Counted from the first letter of the stretch, positions 49,299-58,794 are shown. The stretch: DNA of 64,000 nucleotides from DATARH01 sp963789255 (GCA_963789255.1 CAWBJW010000001.1:124001-188000); one strand, 5' to 3'. Notes: generated by a model not told the origin, from the sequence alone. Translations and numbers: made by a program.

Positions 49299-49328
49299 AT
49301 TATAACACCCGTGTAAATTGTGTACCAA
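49299..49328 (-). promoter_or_regulatory. Sigma-70 promoter of the second Flp pilin
   Basis: On the minus strand TTGGTA (-35, 4 of 6) and TATAAT (-10, 6 of 6) are 18 bases apart. Transcription would start about 49292, leaving a leader of about 38 bases. Confidence 0.65.
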
Positions 49329-49443
49329 CGGATGACACCCGCCGATGGCGGTATCGGGCGCTGCCCTCACCCGCGGAGGCGCCCATAAGAAGCGCGCACC
49401 GCGCAGGGCAATCGCATTTGCTATGAGCGGCTTCTCCTTTGGT

Positions 49444-49523
49444 CGTCATGCCCGCGCAAGCGGGCATCCAGGGGCAAACGCGCAGTCCGGCCGCCCTGGA
49501 TTCCCGCTTTCGCGGGAATGACG
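49444..49523. repeat. Dispersed palindromic repeat
   Basis: Arms cgtcatgcccgcgcaagcgg and cccgctttcgcgggaatgacg pair imperfectly, with inner atccagggg/ccctggat. Same family as the copy at 5389-5466. Confidence 0.82.
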
Positions 49524-49715
49524 AAAGGGAGAGGGGGCCGAGCCCTCCCTCAAATGCGATTGCCCTGCTACCGCGCAGCGGGATGTGTTTCTCGCGCCGC
49601 GTGCACTACTATATCCTGCCTCTATGAGGGGAATTTCCGATGGCGCGCCGCTCGCCGACCGGCAGGGTGCAATCGTTGCCTGGTTGACGGCACAAGGTGC
49701 CGCGGTGCCGGGGTG

Positions 49716-51143
49716 ATGCCGGCGCGCATGACGCCGCGCACCCGCCAACTGGTTATCAGCCTGATCGTCGCCTGTGCGATGTTCATGCAGAACCTCGATT
49801 CGACGATCATCGCCACGGCGCTGCCGACGATCGGACGATCGATCGGCGAAAGCCCGCTGCGGCTCAACGTGGCGATCACCTGTTACCTGTTGAGCCTTGC
49901 GGTGTTCATTCCGATCAGCGGCTGGACCGCGGACCGCTTTGGCGCCCGCCGCGTGTTCAGTGCGGCGATCGTCGTGTTCACCCTGGGCTCGATCGCCTGC
50001 GGCCTGTCGCAGTCGCTGTGGATGCTGGTCGTCGCCCGCATCGTGCAGGGCATGGGCGGCGCGATGATGGTGCCGGTCGGGCGGCTCGTCCTCTTGAAGT
50101 CGGTGCCCAGATCCGAGCTGGTGCGGGCGATGTCGTACGTCAGCGTGCCGGCGCTGGTCGGCCCGGTGATCGGCCCGCCGCTCGGCGGCTTCATCGTGAC
50201 CTATTGGTCGTGGCGTTGGATCTTTTTCATCAACATCCCGATCGGCGCGCTCGGCGTCCTGCTGGTGAGCCTGTTCATCGACAATATCCGCGAGATGACG
50301 GTCCGGCCGTTCGATCTGCCCGGCTTCGTCCTGACCGGAGTCGGGCTGGCGAGCCTTGCCTTCGGCTTCGAGAATATCGGCCGGGGCGCGCTGCCGTGGT
50401 CGGTCGTCGGGGGGCTGCTCGCGCTCGGCGCGCTGTGCCTGACGCTGTATGTCCGCCACGCGAGGCGGGTCGATCATCCGATCATCGATCTGGCGCTGAT
50501 GCGCATCCCGACCTATGCGGTGACGACGATCGGCGGCTTCATCTTTCGCATGGGGCTTGGGGCGTTGCCGTTCCTGATGCCGCTGATGCTGCAGGTCGGG
50601 TTCGGCCTCGACCCGCTCCGCTCGGGCCTGATCACCTTCGCCAGCGCCGCCGGCGCGATGAGCAACAAATTGTTCGTTGGCCCGATCATCCGCACCTTCG
50701 GCTTCCGCCGCGTGCTGATCGGCAACACGATCGTCAGCAGCGCGTTCCTGTTCTCCTATTCGTTCTTTCGGCCGACCACGCCGCATGCCGCGATCTTCCT
50801 CGCGCTGCTCGCGGGCGGATTTTTCCGCTCGTTGCAGATGACCAGCATCAACACGCTCTCCTATGCCGACGTGCCGCCCGGCATGCTGAGCCGCGCGACC
50901 AGCCTGACCAGCATGGCGCAGCAGCTGTCGCAAACCATCGGGGTCGCCACCGGGGCGCTCTTGCTTTACGTGATGCTTGCAATCCATCGCACCACGGTGC
51001 CGGGACCCGCCGACTTCTCGTTCGCGCTCGCCGCGGTCGGTATCCTGTCGATGCTGTCGGTGCCGTTTTTCCTCAAGATGGCGCCGGATGCCGGCGCCGA
51101 GGTCAGCGGGCGCGCCGCGCCGAGCAAGCTGCCGGGGGAGTAA
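49716..51143 (+). CDS. MFS transporter, DHA2 (EmrB/QacA-type) multidrug efflux family
   Basis: A 475-residue inner-membrane protein with about 14 hydrophobic segments. It has the DHA2 signature opening (MFMQNLDSTIIATALPTIGR), motif A (GWTADRFGARRVF) and the motif C region (VPALVGPVIGPPLGGFI). The start ATG at 49716 (MPARMTPRTRQ) has a GGGG-rich weak ribosome-binding site; the frame upstream is unsupported. It is likely a proton-driven drug exporter; substrate unknown. No membrane-fusion partner is adjacent. Confidence 0.9.
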   Translation: MPARMTPRTRQLVISLIVACAMFMQNLDSTIIATALPTIGRSIGESPLRLNVAITCYLLSLAVFIPISGWTADRFGARRVFSAAIVVFTLGSIACGLSQSLWMLVVARIVQGMGGAMMVPVGRLVLLKSVPRSELVRAMSYVSVPALVGPVIGPPLGGFIVTYWSWRWIFFINIPIGALGVLLVSLFIDNIREMTVRPFDLPGFVLTGVGLASLAFGFENIGRGALPWSVVGGLLALGALCLTLYVRHARRVDHPIIDLALMRIPTYAVTTIGGFIFRMGLGALPFLMPLMLQVGFGLDPLRSGLITFASAAGAMSNKLFVGPIIRTFGFRRVLIGNTIVSSAFLFSYSFFRPTTPHAAIFLALLAGGFFRSLQMTSINTLSYADVPPGMLSRATSLTSMAQQLSQTIGVATGALLLYVMLAIHRTTVPGPADFSFALAAVGILSMLSVPFFLKMAPDAGAEVSGRAAPSKLPGE

Positions 51144-51181
51144 TCGAGCGGCGCCTCCCTGGAGATCGACCGCCAACCGGC

Positions 51182-51424
51182 CTAGTCGCGCAGCAGCTTC
51201 TCGGCAATTTCCTTGGGGAGGTCGTCCTTCCAGTTGCGGCCGGTATTCCAGCCCCACGGCCGAATTGCGTTCCGTTCCTGGATCAGGTCCTGGATTTCGG
51301 CATCGATGTCGGCGCCCTCGCGGCTGCCATTCGCCTGCTCCAGATAAAGTTCGTAGAGCCGGTCCCAGATCTGGGTCAACCGGGCGCTCTCTTCGGGGGT
51401 AAATGGAGGGATCGCCGTGGACAT
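51182..51424 (-). CDS. Small hypothetical protein
   Basis: An 80-residue protein (start ATG at 51424, MSTAIPPFTPEESARLTQIW). It is rich in charged residues and mostly helical in appearance (WDRLYELYLEQANGSREGA), without signal peptide or membrane segment. I do not recognise the family. It is convergent with the MFS gene, 38 bases apart. Confidence 0.6.
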   Translation of the reverse strand: MSTAIPPFTPEESARLTQIWDRLYELYLEQANGSREGADIDAEIQDLIQERNAIRPWGWNTGRNWKDDLPKEIAEKLLRD

Positions 51425-51526
51425 GGCCCGCTCACTACACCGTCGTGACAGCAATAAGCAGCGACGGTAACACAGCGGGCCCGGCGATGGGCCAAAATCG
51501 ACTAAAATGCGCGAGTTTTTAAATCG

Positions 51527-51552
51527 CCGACGGCGCGCACCGGCTCGCGCGC
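51527..51552. repeat. Partial duplicate of the 3' end of the ABC exporter gene
   Basis: Twenty-six bases here are identical to 52346-52371, where they encode the last codons of the ABC exporter (REPVRAVGD). The following 15 bases also resemble each other. The copy brackets the fragment and GIY-YIG cassette between 51553 and 52345. Confidence 0.8.
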
Positions 51553-51571
51553 CTGGCCGAGTTGGCAGGGG

Positions 51572-51887
51572 TCATTCGATGACCTCGTCGGCGCCGGCGA
51601 GGATCAAGGGCGGGATCGTCAGGCCGAGCGCCCGCGCCGTCTTCAGATTGACGACCAGCTCGAATTTGGTCGGCTGCTCGACCGGCAGATCGGCCGGCTT
51701 GGCGCCTTTGAGGATCTTGTCAACATAGGTGGCGGCCTGCCGGTAAAGACCCTTAAAATCGGCTCCATAACTCATCAGACCGCCACCCGCCACCCATTCG
51801 CGGGACTGATAGATCGCCGGCAATTTGTGGCTCGCAACGAGCCCCGTAACTTTGGCGGCCGCAAGGACGAGGCGGCGCGTCGGCATT
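51572..51887 (-). pseudogene. C-terminal fragment of an ABC transporter substrate-binding protein
   Basis: The frame encodes the last third of the PF04392-type periplasmic binding protein: LVASHKLPAIYQSREWVAGG, then KGLYRQAATYVDKILKGAKP and a normal end (LGLTIPPLILAGADEVIE). The N-terminal two thirds and signal peptide are missing; the frame runs into a repeat at 51902. It is therefore a truncated, non-functional gene, cut at the edge of the GIY-YIG cassette. Confidence 0.8.
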
Positions 51888-51901
51888 GCATCCCAGTGGT
51901 T

Positions 51902-51929
51902 CCGCAGTCCCGGCGAAAGCCGGGACCCA
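51902..51929. repeat. Left inverted repeat of the GIY-YIG cassette
   Basis: This 28-base arm is the exact reverse complement of 52259-52286. It is itself a hairpin (gtcccggc-gaaa-gccgggac). Confidence 0.88.
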
Positions 51930-51957
51930 TTCAGCAACTTGCTCGGGTGTTTGAAAA

Positions 51958-52242
51958 TCACGGAGACAGGCTTTGGTATAGGTCGATCCAGTGTGGGTTC
52001 TGCTCCTCGATTAGGCTGATTTTCCACCCGCGTCGCCATTCCTTTATCTGTTTCTCTCGCCGCCAAGCCAATTCCCGAGTTTCGTGGGCTTCGAACCAGA
52101 CCAGTCGGTCCACCCCGTATTTCGTGGTGAAGCCCGGGATCGCCTTGGTTTTATGTTCCCAGACGCGGCGGACCAGATCGTCGGTCATCCCGACATATAA
52201 GGTTCCTTGCGGCTGGCTAGCGAGCAAATAGACGTAGAACAT
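51958..52242 (-). CDS. GIY-YIG nuclease family protein
   Basis: A 94-residue single-domain GIY-YIG nuclease (start MFYVYLLASQPQGTLYVGMT, the GIY/YIG strands reading YVY and YVG). The catalytic arginine lies in DDLVRRVWEH, and the C-terminal basic helix (LAWRREKQIKEWRRGWK) is typical of the UPF0213-like short group. Such proteins cut DNA in repair or mobile contexts; the function of the short form is unknown. The gene fills the space between two inverted palindromic repeats. Confidence 0.88.
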   Translation of the reverse strand: MFYVYLLASQPQGTLYVGMTDDLVRRVWEHKTKAIPGFTTKYGVDRLVWFEAHETRELAWRREKQIKEWRRGWKISLIEEQNPHWIDLYQSLSP

Positions 52243-52258
52243 CGTGCGAGCGGATAGG

Positions 52259-52286
52259 TGGGTCCCGGCTTTCGCCGGGACTGCGG
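52259..52286. repeat. Right inverted repeat of the GIY-YIG cassette
   Basis: Exact reverse complement of 51902-51929. Confidence 0.88.
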
Positions 52287-52338
52287 TTTAGCCATGGCCT
52301 GAGGCGGCGCGTCGGCGATGCCCCGTGGGGTCACCCCG

Positions 52339-55300
52339 TCAGTCCCCGACGGCGCGCACCGGCTCGCGCGCGGCGCCGAGCTGGCGGCGGATCAGCCGGG
52401 CATAGAGGCCGCCCCGGGCGACGAGTTCGCCATGCGTGCCGGATTCGACGATATGGCCGCGATCGATGACGACGAGGAGATCGGCGTGGCGCACCGTCGA
52501 CAGCCGGTGGGCGATGACAACAGTCGTGCGGTCGCGCATCAGCGCGTCGAGCGCCTGGCGCACCTGCGCCTCGCTGACCGCGTCGAGATGCGAGGTCGCC
52601 TCGTCGAGGATCAGGGTCGGCGCGTTCTTCAGAAAGGCGCGGGCGATCGCGACCCGCTGGCGCTGCCCGCCGGACAATTGCACGCCGCGTTCGCCGACGC
52701 GGGTGTCGAGCCCCTCGGGCAGGCTCTCGACGAAATCGGCGAGCGCGGCCTCATCGAGCGCGCGGTGCACCGCGGCCTCGTCGGCATCGGGCCGGGCAAG
52801 GGCGACATTGGCGCGCAGCGTGTCGTTGAACAGATAGGTGTCCTGCGAGACGAGCGAGATGCGCCGGCGCAGATGGTCGAGCTCGAACTCCCGCAGATCG
52901 ACCCCGTCGATCAGGATATGGCCGGTTGCCGGGTCCCAGAAGCGCAGCAAGAGGTTGGCCAGCGTCGTCTTGCCGGCGCCCGACGGGCCGACGATCGCGA
53001 GCGTCGCCCCGGCCGGGATGTCGAGGCTCACTCCTTCGAGCGCCGCGCGGCGGGCGCCGGGATAGGCGAAGCCGACCTGCTCGAAGCGGATCGCCGAGCC
53101 GCCGACCGGGGCGGGCGGACGCAAAGGCCCGTCGCGCACCGCCGGCACTTCGCGATGCACCGCATAGAGCCGGCGGGTCGAGGCGATCGTGTCGGCGAGC
53201 TGGCGGCTGACCTGGGCGATTTCCGAGATCGGCAGAAATGAGGAGAGCGCCAGAAGAATGAGGAGCGGCAGGGTGGTCGCGGCGAGCGCGTGCCCGGCGA
53301 CCAGCCAAGCGCCGATGATCGCGACCGCGAGGCCGCCAAGGCCGGTCGCGATTTCGAGCTGGGCGGTCTGCGAGGACAGATCGCCGAGGAGGGTGAGCCG
53401 GGTTTTCTGATACGCCTCGACCGCGCGCATGAAGCCGCCGCGCCGGCGGGCGACCGCCTGGAAGGCGACCAGATCGGAGAGGCCCTGGATCGTCTCGGTA
53501 ACATAGGCTCCGAGCATGCCGAGCGCCTCGCGCGCCTCGGCGCCGAGCCGATCGATCCGCGCCCGCATCAAGACCGGGGCGAGCGCGGCGTAGAGCACGA
53601 ACGGCAGGAGCGCCAGGGCGATCGGCCAGGCGACGATCGCCAGGGTCGCCAGCACCGCCGACGGCACCAGGATCGCGACCAATGCCGGCGCCACCGTGTG
53701 CGCGAAGAAGTATTCGATCGTCTCGATATCCTGGCTGGCGAGCGCGATCAGATCGCCCGAGCGGCGCCGCACCAGATAAGCGGGCGCCAGCGAATCGAGC
53801 TTCTTGTAGAGATCGATCCGCATCTCGGCGAGCAGGCGATAGGCGATGTCGTGCGCCAGCCACGACTCGATCCAGTGCAATATCCCGGCGAGCGGCGCGG
53901 CGAGGCCGAGCAGGATCAAGAGATAGAGAAAGGGCGCCCCGGTCTTGACCGCGGCGACCGCCAGCGCGCCGAGAATGCCGACCCCGATGAAGGCCGCGAC
54001 CCGGCTGATCCCCGAGGCGACCACGACCGCGAAACGGCGGCGCCACGGCTTGATGATGGCAACCAGCGTCATCAGCGTCGCCGCCGCGCCGACCTGCGCC
54101 GCCGCGGCGGCAGCGGCATCGGGCGCGGTCTCGCCATAATCGGTCGTTGCCGCTTCGCCCGGGGCCGCCGCCGGCCTCGTCGGCCAGCACAACGATGTCG
54201 TCGCCGCGCTCCTCGGCCTGCGCGCCCATCAGCCGGCGGTAGGGGCCGTTTCGGCGGATCAATTCGGCATGATGGCCGGTCTCGACGACCCGGCCGTGAT
54301 CGAGCACGAGAATGCGGTCGGCGCCGATGACGCTCGACAGCCGGTGCGCCAGAACCAGCGTCGTGCGGCCCTGCGCCAGCCGGTCGAGCCCCCTCTGGAT
54401 GACCGCCTCGTTCTCGGCATCGACCGAAGACAGCGCCTCGTCGAGAATGAGAACAGGCGAATCGCGCAACAGGGCGCGGGCGATCGCCAGCCGCTGGCGC
54501 TGGCCGCCGGACAGGTTGACGCCGCGCTCGCCGATGAGCGTGCGATAACCCTGCGGCAGCTGCCGGATGAAGTCATGCGCGTTGGCGTCGCGCGCCGCTT
54601 CTTCGAGCTCGGCCTGGCTCGCATCCGGCTTGCCGAGGCGCAGATTCTCCTCGACCGTGCCGTGGAACAGATAGGTGTCCTGATGGACCACGGCGATCTC
54701 GCCGCGCAAGGCTTCCGGATCGAGCGTGCGCACATCCCGGCCGCCGACCCGCACCACCCCCGATTGCGGATCGAACAGGCGCAGCAAGAGGCGCGCGACC
54801 GATGACTTGCCCGAGCCGCTGGGGCCGACGATGCCGATCTTCTCGCCGGCGGCGACGCTGAAGGTGAGGCCGTCATGCGCCGGTCCGCGCCCGCCCGGAT
54901 AGGCGAAATGCACATCCTCGAAAGCGATCGTCGGCGCGAGGCGCACCCCCTCTCCCCCGCCGCGGGAGAGGGTTGGGGTGAGGGGGCGGGCAACCAGCTC
55001 CCGCGTCGATACCCTCACCCGTCCCGCCCCTCTCGGGGCGAGCCACCCTCTCCCGCGGTGCGGGAGAGGGGCTTGCGCCAACGCGCGCCTTGACCAGCGG
55101 CTCGGCCGCCAGGAGCGCGTGGATGCCGGCCGCGGCCGACTGCCCGGTCAGGCCCTGATGCAAAACCGCGCGCAGGTCGCGCAGCGGCCGGAACACCTCG
55201 GTCCCGGCCATCAGCACGATGAGCAGCGCCTCGATCGTCATCAGCCCATGGGAGACCCGCCAGACCCCGAGCGCCAGCGCCGCCGCGGCACCGACCGCGA

Positions 55301-56049
55301 CCCCGGCATCGGTGATGCCGCGGGTCATCACGCTGGTCGACAGGACGCGCATCGTCGTCTCCGACAACAGCCGCGCCCGCTCGGCGAGCCGCCTGCCATA
55401 GGCCGTGCTCTGCCCGAAGGCCTTCAAGGTCGGCAGACCCTGCACCGCATCGAGGAATTCCGAGCCGAACCCCTTCATCGCCTCGTGGCGCTCGCGGCCC
55501 CGGCCGCCCTCGATGGCGTTGAACGCCATCGGCGCGATCAGCGTCACCAGCGCTCCGGCCAGCATGACCGTGGCGACCGGCAGGTCCCACCAGACGATAA
55601 AGGCGAAGATCGCCAGCGGGGTCAGCGCCGCGACCGCAACCTGCGGCAGATACTGCCCGAAAAAGCTCTGCAGCTGCTCGACCCCGTCGACCAAGGACAG
55701 CATGACCCCGCCGGTGCGCTCGCCGGCGAACCACGCCGGCCCGAGTTCGGCGATCTTGTCATAGAGCCGGCCGCGCAGCTCGCTGCTGCACCCGGCTGGC
55801 AGTGCGATGGGCGATGAGCGTGCGGGCGTGGTCGAGGAGCGGGCGCAGCAGCACCGCCGCGGCGACGCCGGCCGCCAGCATCGCGACGATGGCGAAATCG
55901 GCGCCGGCAAAGACGCGCCCCAGGAGCGCGCCCATCAGCACGAAGCGGGCGATGCCAAAGCCGGCAGCGATGAGGCCGATCAGGATCGCCAAGGCGATCC
56001 GGCCGCGCAGCCCCGCCGTCAATTCCCACAGGCGGCGATCGAAATACAT
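52339..56049 (-). CDS. Fused CydDC-like ABC exporter (two TMD-NBD halves), three frameshifts
   Basis: Two complete ABC half-transporters in one reading unit of about 1235 residues. The first half has membrane segments (start MYFDRRLWELTAGLRGRIAL at 56049), CydD-like text (GVEQLQSFFGQYLPQVAVAA), Walker A GPSGSGKSS, LSGGQRQR and LILDEA. The second half has IIKPWRRRFAVVVASG, Walker A GPSGAGKTT, LSGGQRQR and LILDEAT. Single-base errors near 55785, 54950 (a G-rich repeat) and 54170 break the frame. The second half has no credible start of its own, so a fusion is preferred to two genes. CydDC exports thiols needed for cytochrome bd; no cyd genes are here, so the substrate is unknown. Confidence 0.72.
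54946..55071. repeat. Palindromic repeat inside the ABC exporter coding region
   Basis: Two hairpins, ccctctcccccgccgcgggagaggg-like at the left and ccctctcccgcggtgcgggagaggg-like at the right, lie in the linker between the first membrane domain and its ATPase domain. The unit adds about 40 codons of Pro/Arg/Gly-rich sequence. A related copy is at 61099-61230. Confidence 0.75.
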
Positions 56050-56495
56050 CAGCGCCACTTCTCCTCGGTGGCGCCGGATTGCTGCGCCGAATTCAGCGTC
56101 CGCGGATCCTCGATATCGACGGTCAGGTGCTCGGTCGGTTTGGGGGTCGCGGTCATCAGGCACACGCCGTCCGGCGCCTCGAAGCGGTGCCACAACCCTT
56201 GCGGCACGATGACCAGCATCCCCGCCTTGAGGGTATGGGTCTCTTTGCCTGCGTCGGTGATGATGTGGAACATCGTCTCGCCCTCGACGACCTGCACCAG
56301 CTCGTCGCCGTTCGGATGGCGCTCCCACGCGCCGTTGCCGGCAAATTTGGCGCTGAAGATGTTGCCGTCGCGGAACGGCGTCAGCGTGGCGAAGGCTCGG
56401 GTCCCCTTGCGATCGGCCTCGGTCATCTGCGGCGTGCGGCCCTTCAGCATCGCCAGCTTCCCGAGTTCGGCCTTGACATCGACGATCGTGATCAT
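56049..56495 (-). CDS. Cupin domain protein
   Basis: A 148-residue single-domain cupin. The metal-site motifs are WERHPNGDELVQVVEGE (H, then E) and GMLVIVPQGLWHRFEAPDG (H). Small cupins of this kind are isomerases, dioxygenases or binding proteins; which one is not visible. The stop TGA overlaps the start ATG of the ABC exporter (TGATG), so it is the first gene of a coupled pair. Confidence 0.87.
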   Translation of the reverse strand: MITIVDVKAELGKLAMLKGRTPQMTEADRKGTRAFATLTPFRDGNIFSAKFAGNGAWERHPNGDELVQVVEGETMFHIITDAGKETHTLKAGMLVIVPQGLWHRFEAPDGVCLMTATPKPTEHLTVDIEDPRTLNSAQQSGATEEKWR

Positions 56496-56642
56496 CTGTC
56501 CCTCCGTCCGCTGATCGCTCGCTCACACGGCGTTTCCCAGTGCACAGCATAATCGACGATTGCCGGAAACCGGGTTGCTTTCTCGCGGAGGCCGCTCTGC
56601 GCTCGCCGTGCAAGGTTCGCTTGGTTGGGCCCTGGTTGAGCC

Positions 56643-56693
56643 ACCCCTCACCCTGCCCTCGCCCCGCTTGCGGGGAGAGGGCAGGGTGAGGGG
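56643..56693. repeat. Palindromic repeat before the dehydrogenase gene
   Basis: The arms cccctcaccctgccctc and gagggcagggtgagggg are exact reverse complements around a ccccgcttgcgggg hairpin. The ctctccc-type core relates it to 54946 and 61099. Confidence 0.82.
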
Positions 56694-56756
56694 CCGGTTG
56701 CCGCCGGCACGGCTATTCGTGTCACAATCGACGAATTCCTAACCAGGAGACGAGCC

Positions 56757-57582
56757 ATGGCGATGCATCGCGTGTTGATCACCGGGGCGGGCGGCGGGAT
56801 CGGGCGCGCCTTGCGCGAGACGTTGCGCGGGGTCTATCCGGTGCTGCGGCTCTCCGACCGGGTGCCGCTCGCGCCGGCGCGATCAGGGAACGACGGAATC
56901 GAGGAGGTTGACCAGACCGATATCGCCGATATGGCAGCCGTCGAGCGCATGGTCGAGGGTGTGGACGGCATCATCCATCTCGGCGGCATCTCGGGCGAGA
57001 ACACCTGGGAGAAGATCCTCGAAGGCAACATCATCGGGCTCTACAACGTCTTCGAGGCGGCGCGCCGTGCCGGGACGAGGCGCATCGTCATGGCGACCTC
57101 GAACCACGCGGTCGGCTTCTACCCGCGCACCGAGAGGATCGACCACCGGGTCGTGCCGCGCCCGGACAGCCGCTACGGTGTCTCGAAGGCGTTCTCCGAA
57201 GCGCTCGCCAGCCTTTACGCCGACAAGCACGGCATCGGCTTTCTGTGCACGCGGATCGGCAATTTCGGGACGCGGCCAATCGACCGTAGACGCCTTTCGA
57301 TCTGGATCAGCCCGCGCGACTACACCCAGCTCGGTCCGCATCGGGCTCGAACACCCGGATATCCGCTTCGAGATCGTCTATGGCGTCTCGAACAACCGGC
57401 GTTCCTGGTACGACAATTCGAACGCTCACCGGCTGGGCTACCGGCCGCAGGACGATTCCGAGCCCCAGGCCGCCGCGGTCCTCGCGGCCGAAGCCGGCCA
57501 GCCCAAGGATCCGATCGCCGAGCGCTACCAGGGCGGCACCTTCTGCGCCGATGAATACACGGCCGCGACGCCGCGCGAGTAG
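56757..57582 (+). CDS. NAD(P)-dependent epimerase/dehydrogenase (uronate dehydrogenase type), one frameshift
   Basis: Extended short-chain dehydrogenase. The N-terminal Rossmann motif is LITGAGGGIGRALRETLRG, then IHLGGISGENTWEKILEGNI and the catalytic SRYGVSKAFSEALA (Tyr-x3-Lys). The C-terminal part (IGLEHPDIRFEIVYGVSNNR) is in another frame. Removing one G at 57333-57334 gives YTQLVRIGLEHPD and about 274 residues. The layout resembles uronate dehydrogenases, which oxidise galacturonate or glucuronate; the substrate is inferred from resemblance only. Start at 56757 after AGGAGA. Confidence 0.85.
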
Positions 57583-57654
57583 GGGGCTTGACATCGCGCG
57601 ACCCCCTATACATATTATCGGAATGATAATTGTGTTTACCACATAGTCTATGAA

Positions 57655-57830
57655 CGAATTCCCTGCCCGCTGCAAAAATTTCCCTGCTGTGAGCAAAAAA
57701 ACTCCCTGCTCCGGCGCAAAAAATTCCCTGCTCCGCGACACTGCGCCCGGCGTGGGTCAGGCGAAATCAAGGATCTACCGCCGTTTTTGCGCGCGCCAAG
57801 CGAAAAAATTCCCTGCCCGCAGGGAATTTT
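57655..57830. repeat. Degenerate repeats of an aaaaattccctgc unit
   Basis: Five copies of ttccctgc preceded by an A-run: four spaced about 20-24 bases apart (57658-57735), a fifth at 57808. It is AT-rich against a GC-rich chromosome. The last copy is part of a perfect palindrome (57805-57830). I do not recognise the family. Confidence 0.7.
57805..57830. terminator. Bidirectional terminator-like palindrome
   Basis: aaaattccctgc and gcagggaatttt pair around a two-base CC centre, with A-runs before and T-runs after on both strands. It lies 5 bases after the lpxL stop and could end transcripts from either side. Confidence 0.65.
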
Positions 57831-57834
57831 CCCG

Positions 57835-58794
57835 TCAGTCCGGCCAGCGGGTGTGCACCCAGAACCATTGTTCGGGGCGCTCGCGGATCCAGGTTTCGAG
57901 CGTCCGGTTGACCTCGGCCATCAAGGCCGCGACATCGGCCGCGCGCTCGCCGCTGCGCGGCAACGGCAGCGGCGGATGGATGGTCAGCCGGAAATGCGCG
58001 CCGCGCAGGCGCTCGACCCGCGCCGGCAATACCGCGCAGTCGAAATGCAGTGCGAGGAGCGCGAGCGCCGGGGCGGTCATCGCCGGGCGGCCGAAGAACG
58101 GGACGGGGATGCCGTCATTGAGCTTCTGGTTGACCAGGAGGGTCAGGTGGGCGCCGCGCCGCAATGCCGCCAATGCCCGGCGCGAGGCGATGGCGCCCTT
58201 TGGGATGAACTCGCTCCCGGTGCCGCGCAGCCGCGCGATCATGCGCTCGACCAGCGGGTTGTTGGCGGCACGGTAGATCTGCGCGACGTCGAGCCCCTTT
58301 TGCCCGGCGGCGAGCGCGGCGATCTCCCAGTTCCCGAGATGCCCGCCAAAGATGATCGCCGGCCGCCCCGCCGCGACCGCGCGGTCGAGATGATCGAGGC
58401 CGGCGGTCTCGACCCGCCCATTCGAGGCGAACACCCTGATATGCCGCAGATGCGGGTATTCCGCCGCGACCCGGCCGAGATTGTCCCACATGCCGCTGAG
58501 GATTCTGTCGATTTCGGCTGCCGACAACTCGGGCAGCGCGGCGGCGAGGTTATGCCGGGCGCGCGTCGAGATGCCGAGCCATGGGCCGAGATGCCGCGCC
58601 AGCGCGCCGCCGAATGCGGAAGCGATGTCGATCGGCAGCCGACCCATCGCGGCGAAGAACAGCGCCGCGCCGCACGCCTCGATCCGGTGGCTCCACGCTA
58701 TCGGGGCGACCGGCGCGTCAGAAGCGGGCCGTGCTGCGCTCGTATCGCTGGTCGCCTCGGTCGGGGGTTTGGCCGGGGGTTTGGCGCAGGACAT
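57835..58794 (-). CDS. lpxL: Lipid A biosynthesis lauroyl (LpxL/HtrB-type) acyltransferase
   Basis: Transfers an acyl chain to Kdo-lipid IVA at the inner membrane. The 319-residue protein has the acyltransferase motif GGHLGNWEIAALA (His-x4-Glu), followed by FIPKGAIASRRAL and HLTLLVNQKLNDGIPVPFFG. A hydrophobic anchor is near residues 35-55. The start is the ATG at 58794; its first 26 codons overlap the 3' end of lpxK. Whether it adds laurate, myristate or another chain is not visible. It is last in the msbA-to-lpxL unit. Confidence 0.88.
   Translation of the reverse strand: MSCAKPPAKPPTEATSDTSAARPASDAPVAPIAWSHRIEACGAALFFAAMGRLPIDIASAFGGALARHLGPWLGISTRARHNLAAALPELSAAEIDRILSGMWDNLGRVAAEYPHLRHIRVFASNGRVETAGLDHLDRAVAAGRPAIIFGGHLGNWEIAALAAGQKGLDVAQIYRAANNPLVERMIARLRGTGSEFIPKGAIASRRALAALRRGAHLTLLVNQKLNDGIPVPFFGRPAMTAPALALLALHFDCAVLPARVERLRGAHFRLTIHPPLPLPRSGERAADVAALMAEVNRTLETWIRERPEQWFWVHTRWPD

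Larger units (their letters stand above)
49255..49715. other. 461-base gap: promoter, repeat, no gene
   Basis: Contains the promoter of the minus-strand pilin, an AT-rich stretch (49265-49325) and a palindromic repeat (49444-49523). The last part (49524-49715) precedes the MFS gene; I see no ORF with support there. Confidence 0.6.
51902..52286. mobile_element. Candidate repeat-flanked GIY-YIG cassette
   Basis: A 385-base unit made of two inverted 28-base palindromic arms around one small GIY-YIG gene. A 16-base direct repeat (gaggcggcgcgtcggc) lies outside it at 51869-51884 and 52301-52316, possibly a target-site duplication. It adjoins a truncated binding-protein gene. That it moves is inference. 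Confidence 0.45.

Noticed and set aside
54140..54192. Separate start for the second ABC half (TTG at 54192)
   Set aside because: The codon has no ribosome-binding site, lies inside the linker of the first half, and a one-base correction joins both halves.
57655..57830. CRISPR array
   Set aside because: The repeated part is only about 8-14 bases, the spacing is uneven and no cas gene is near.
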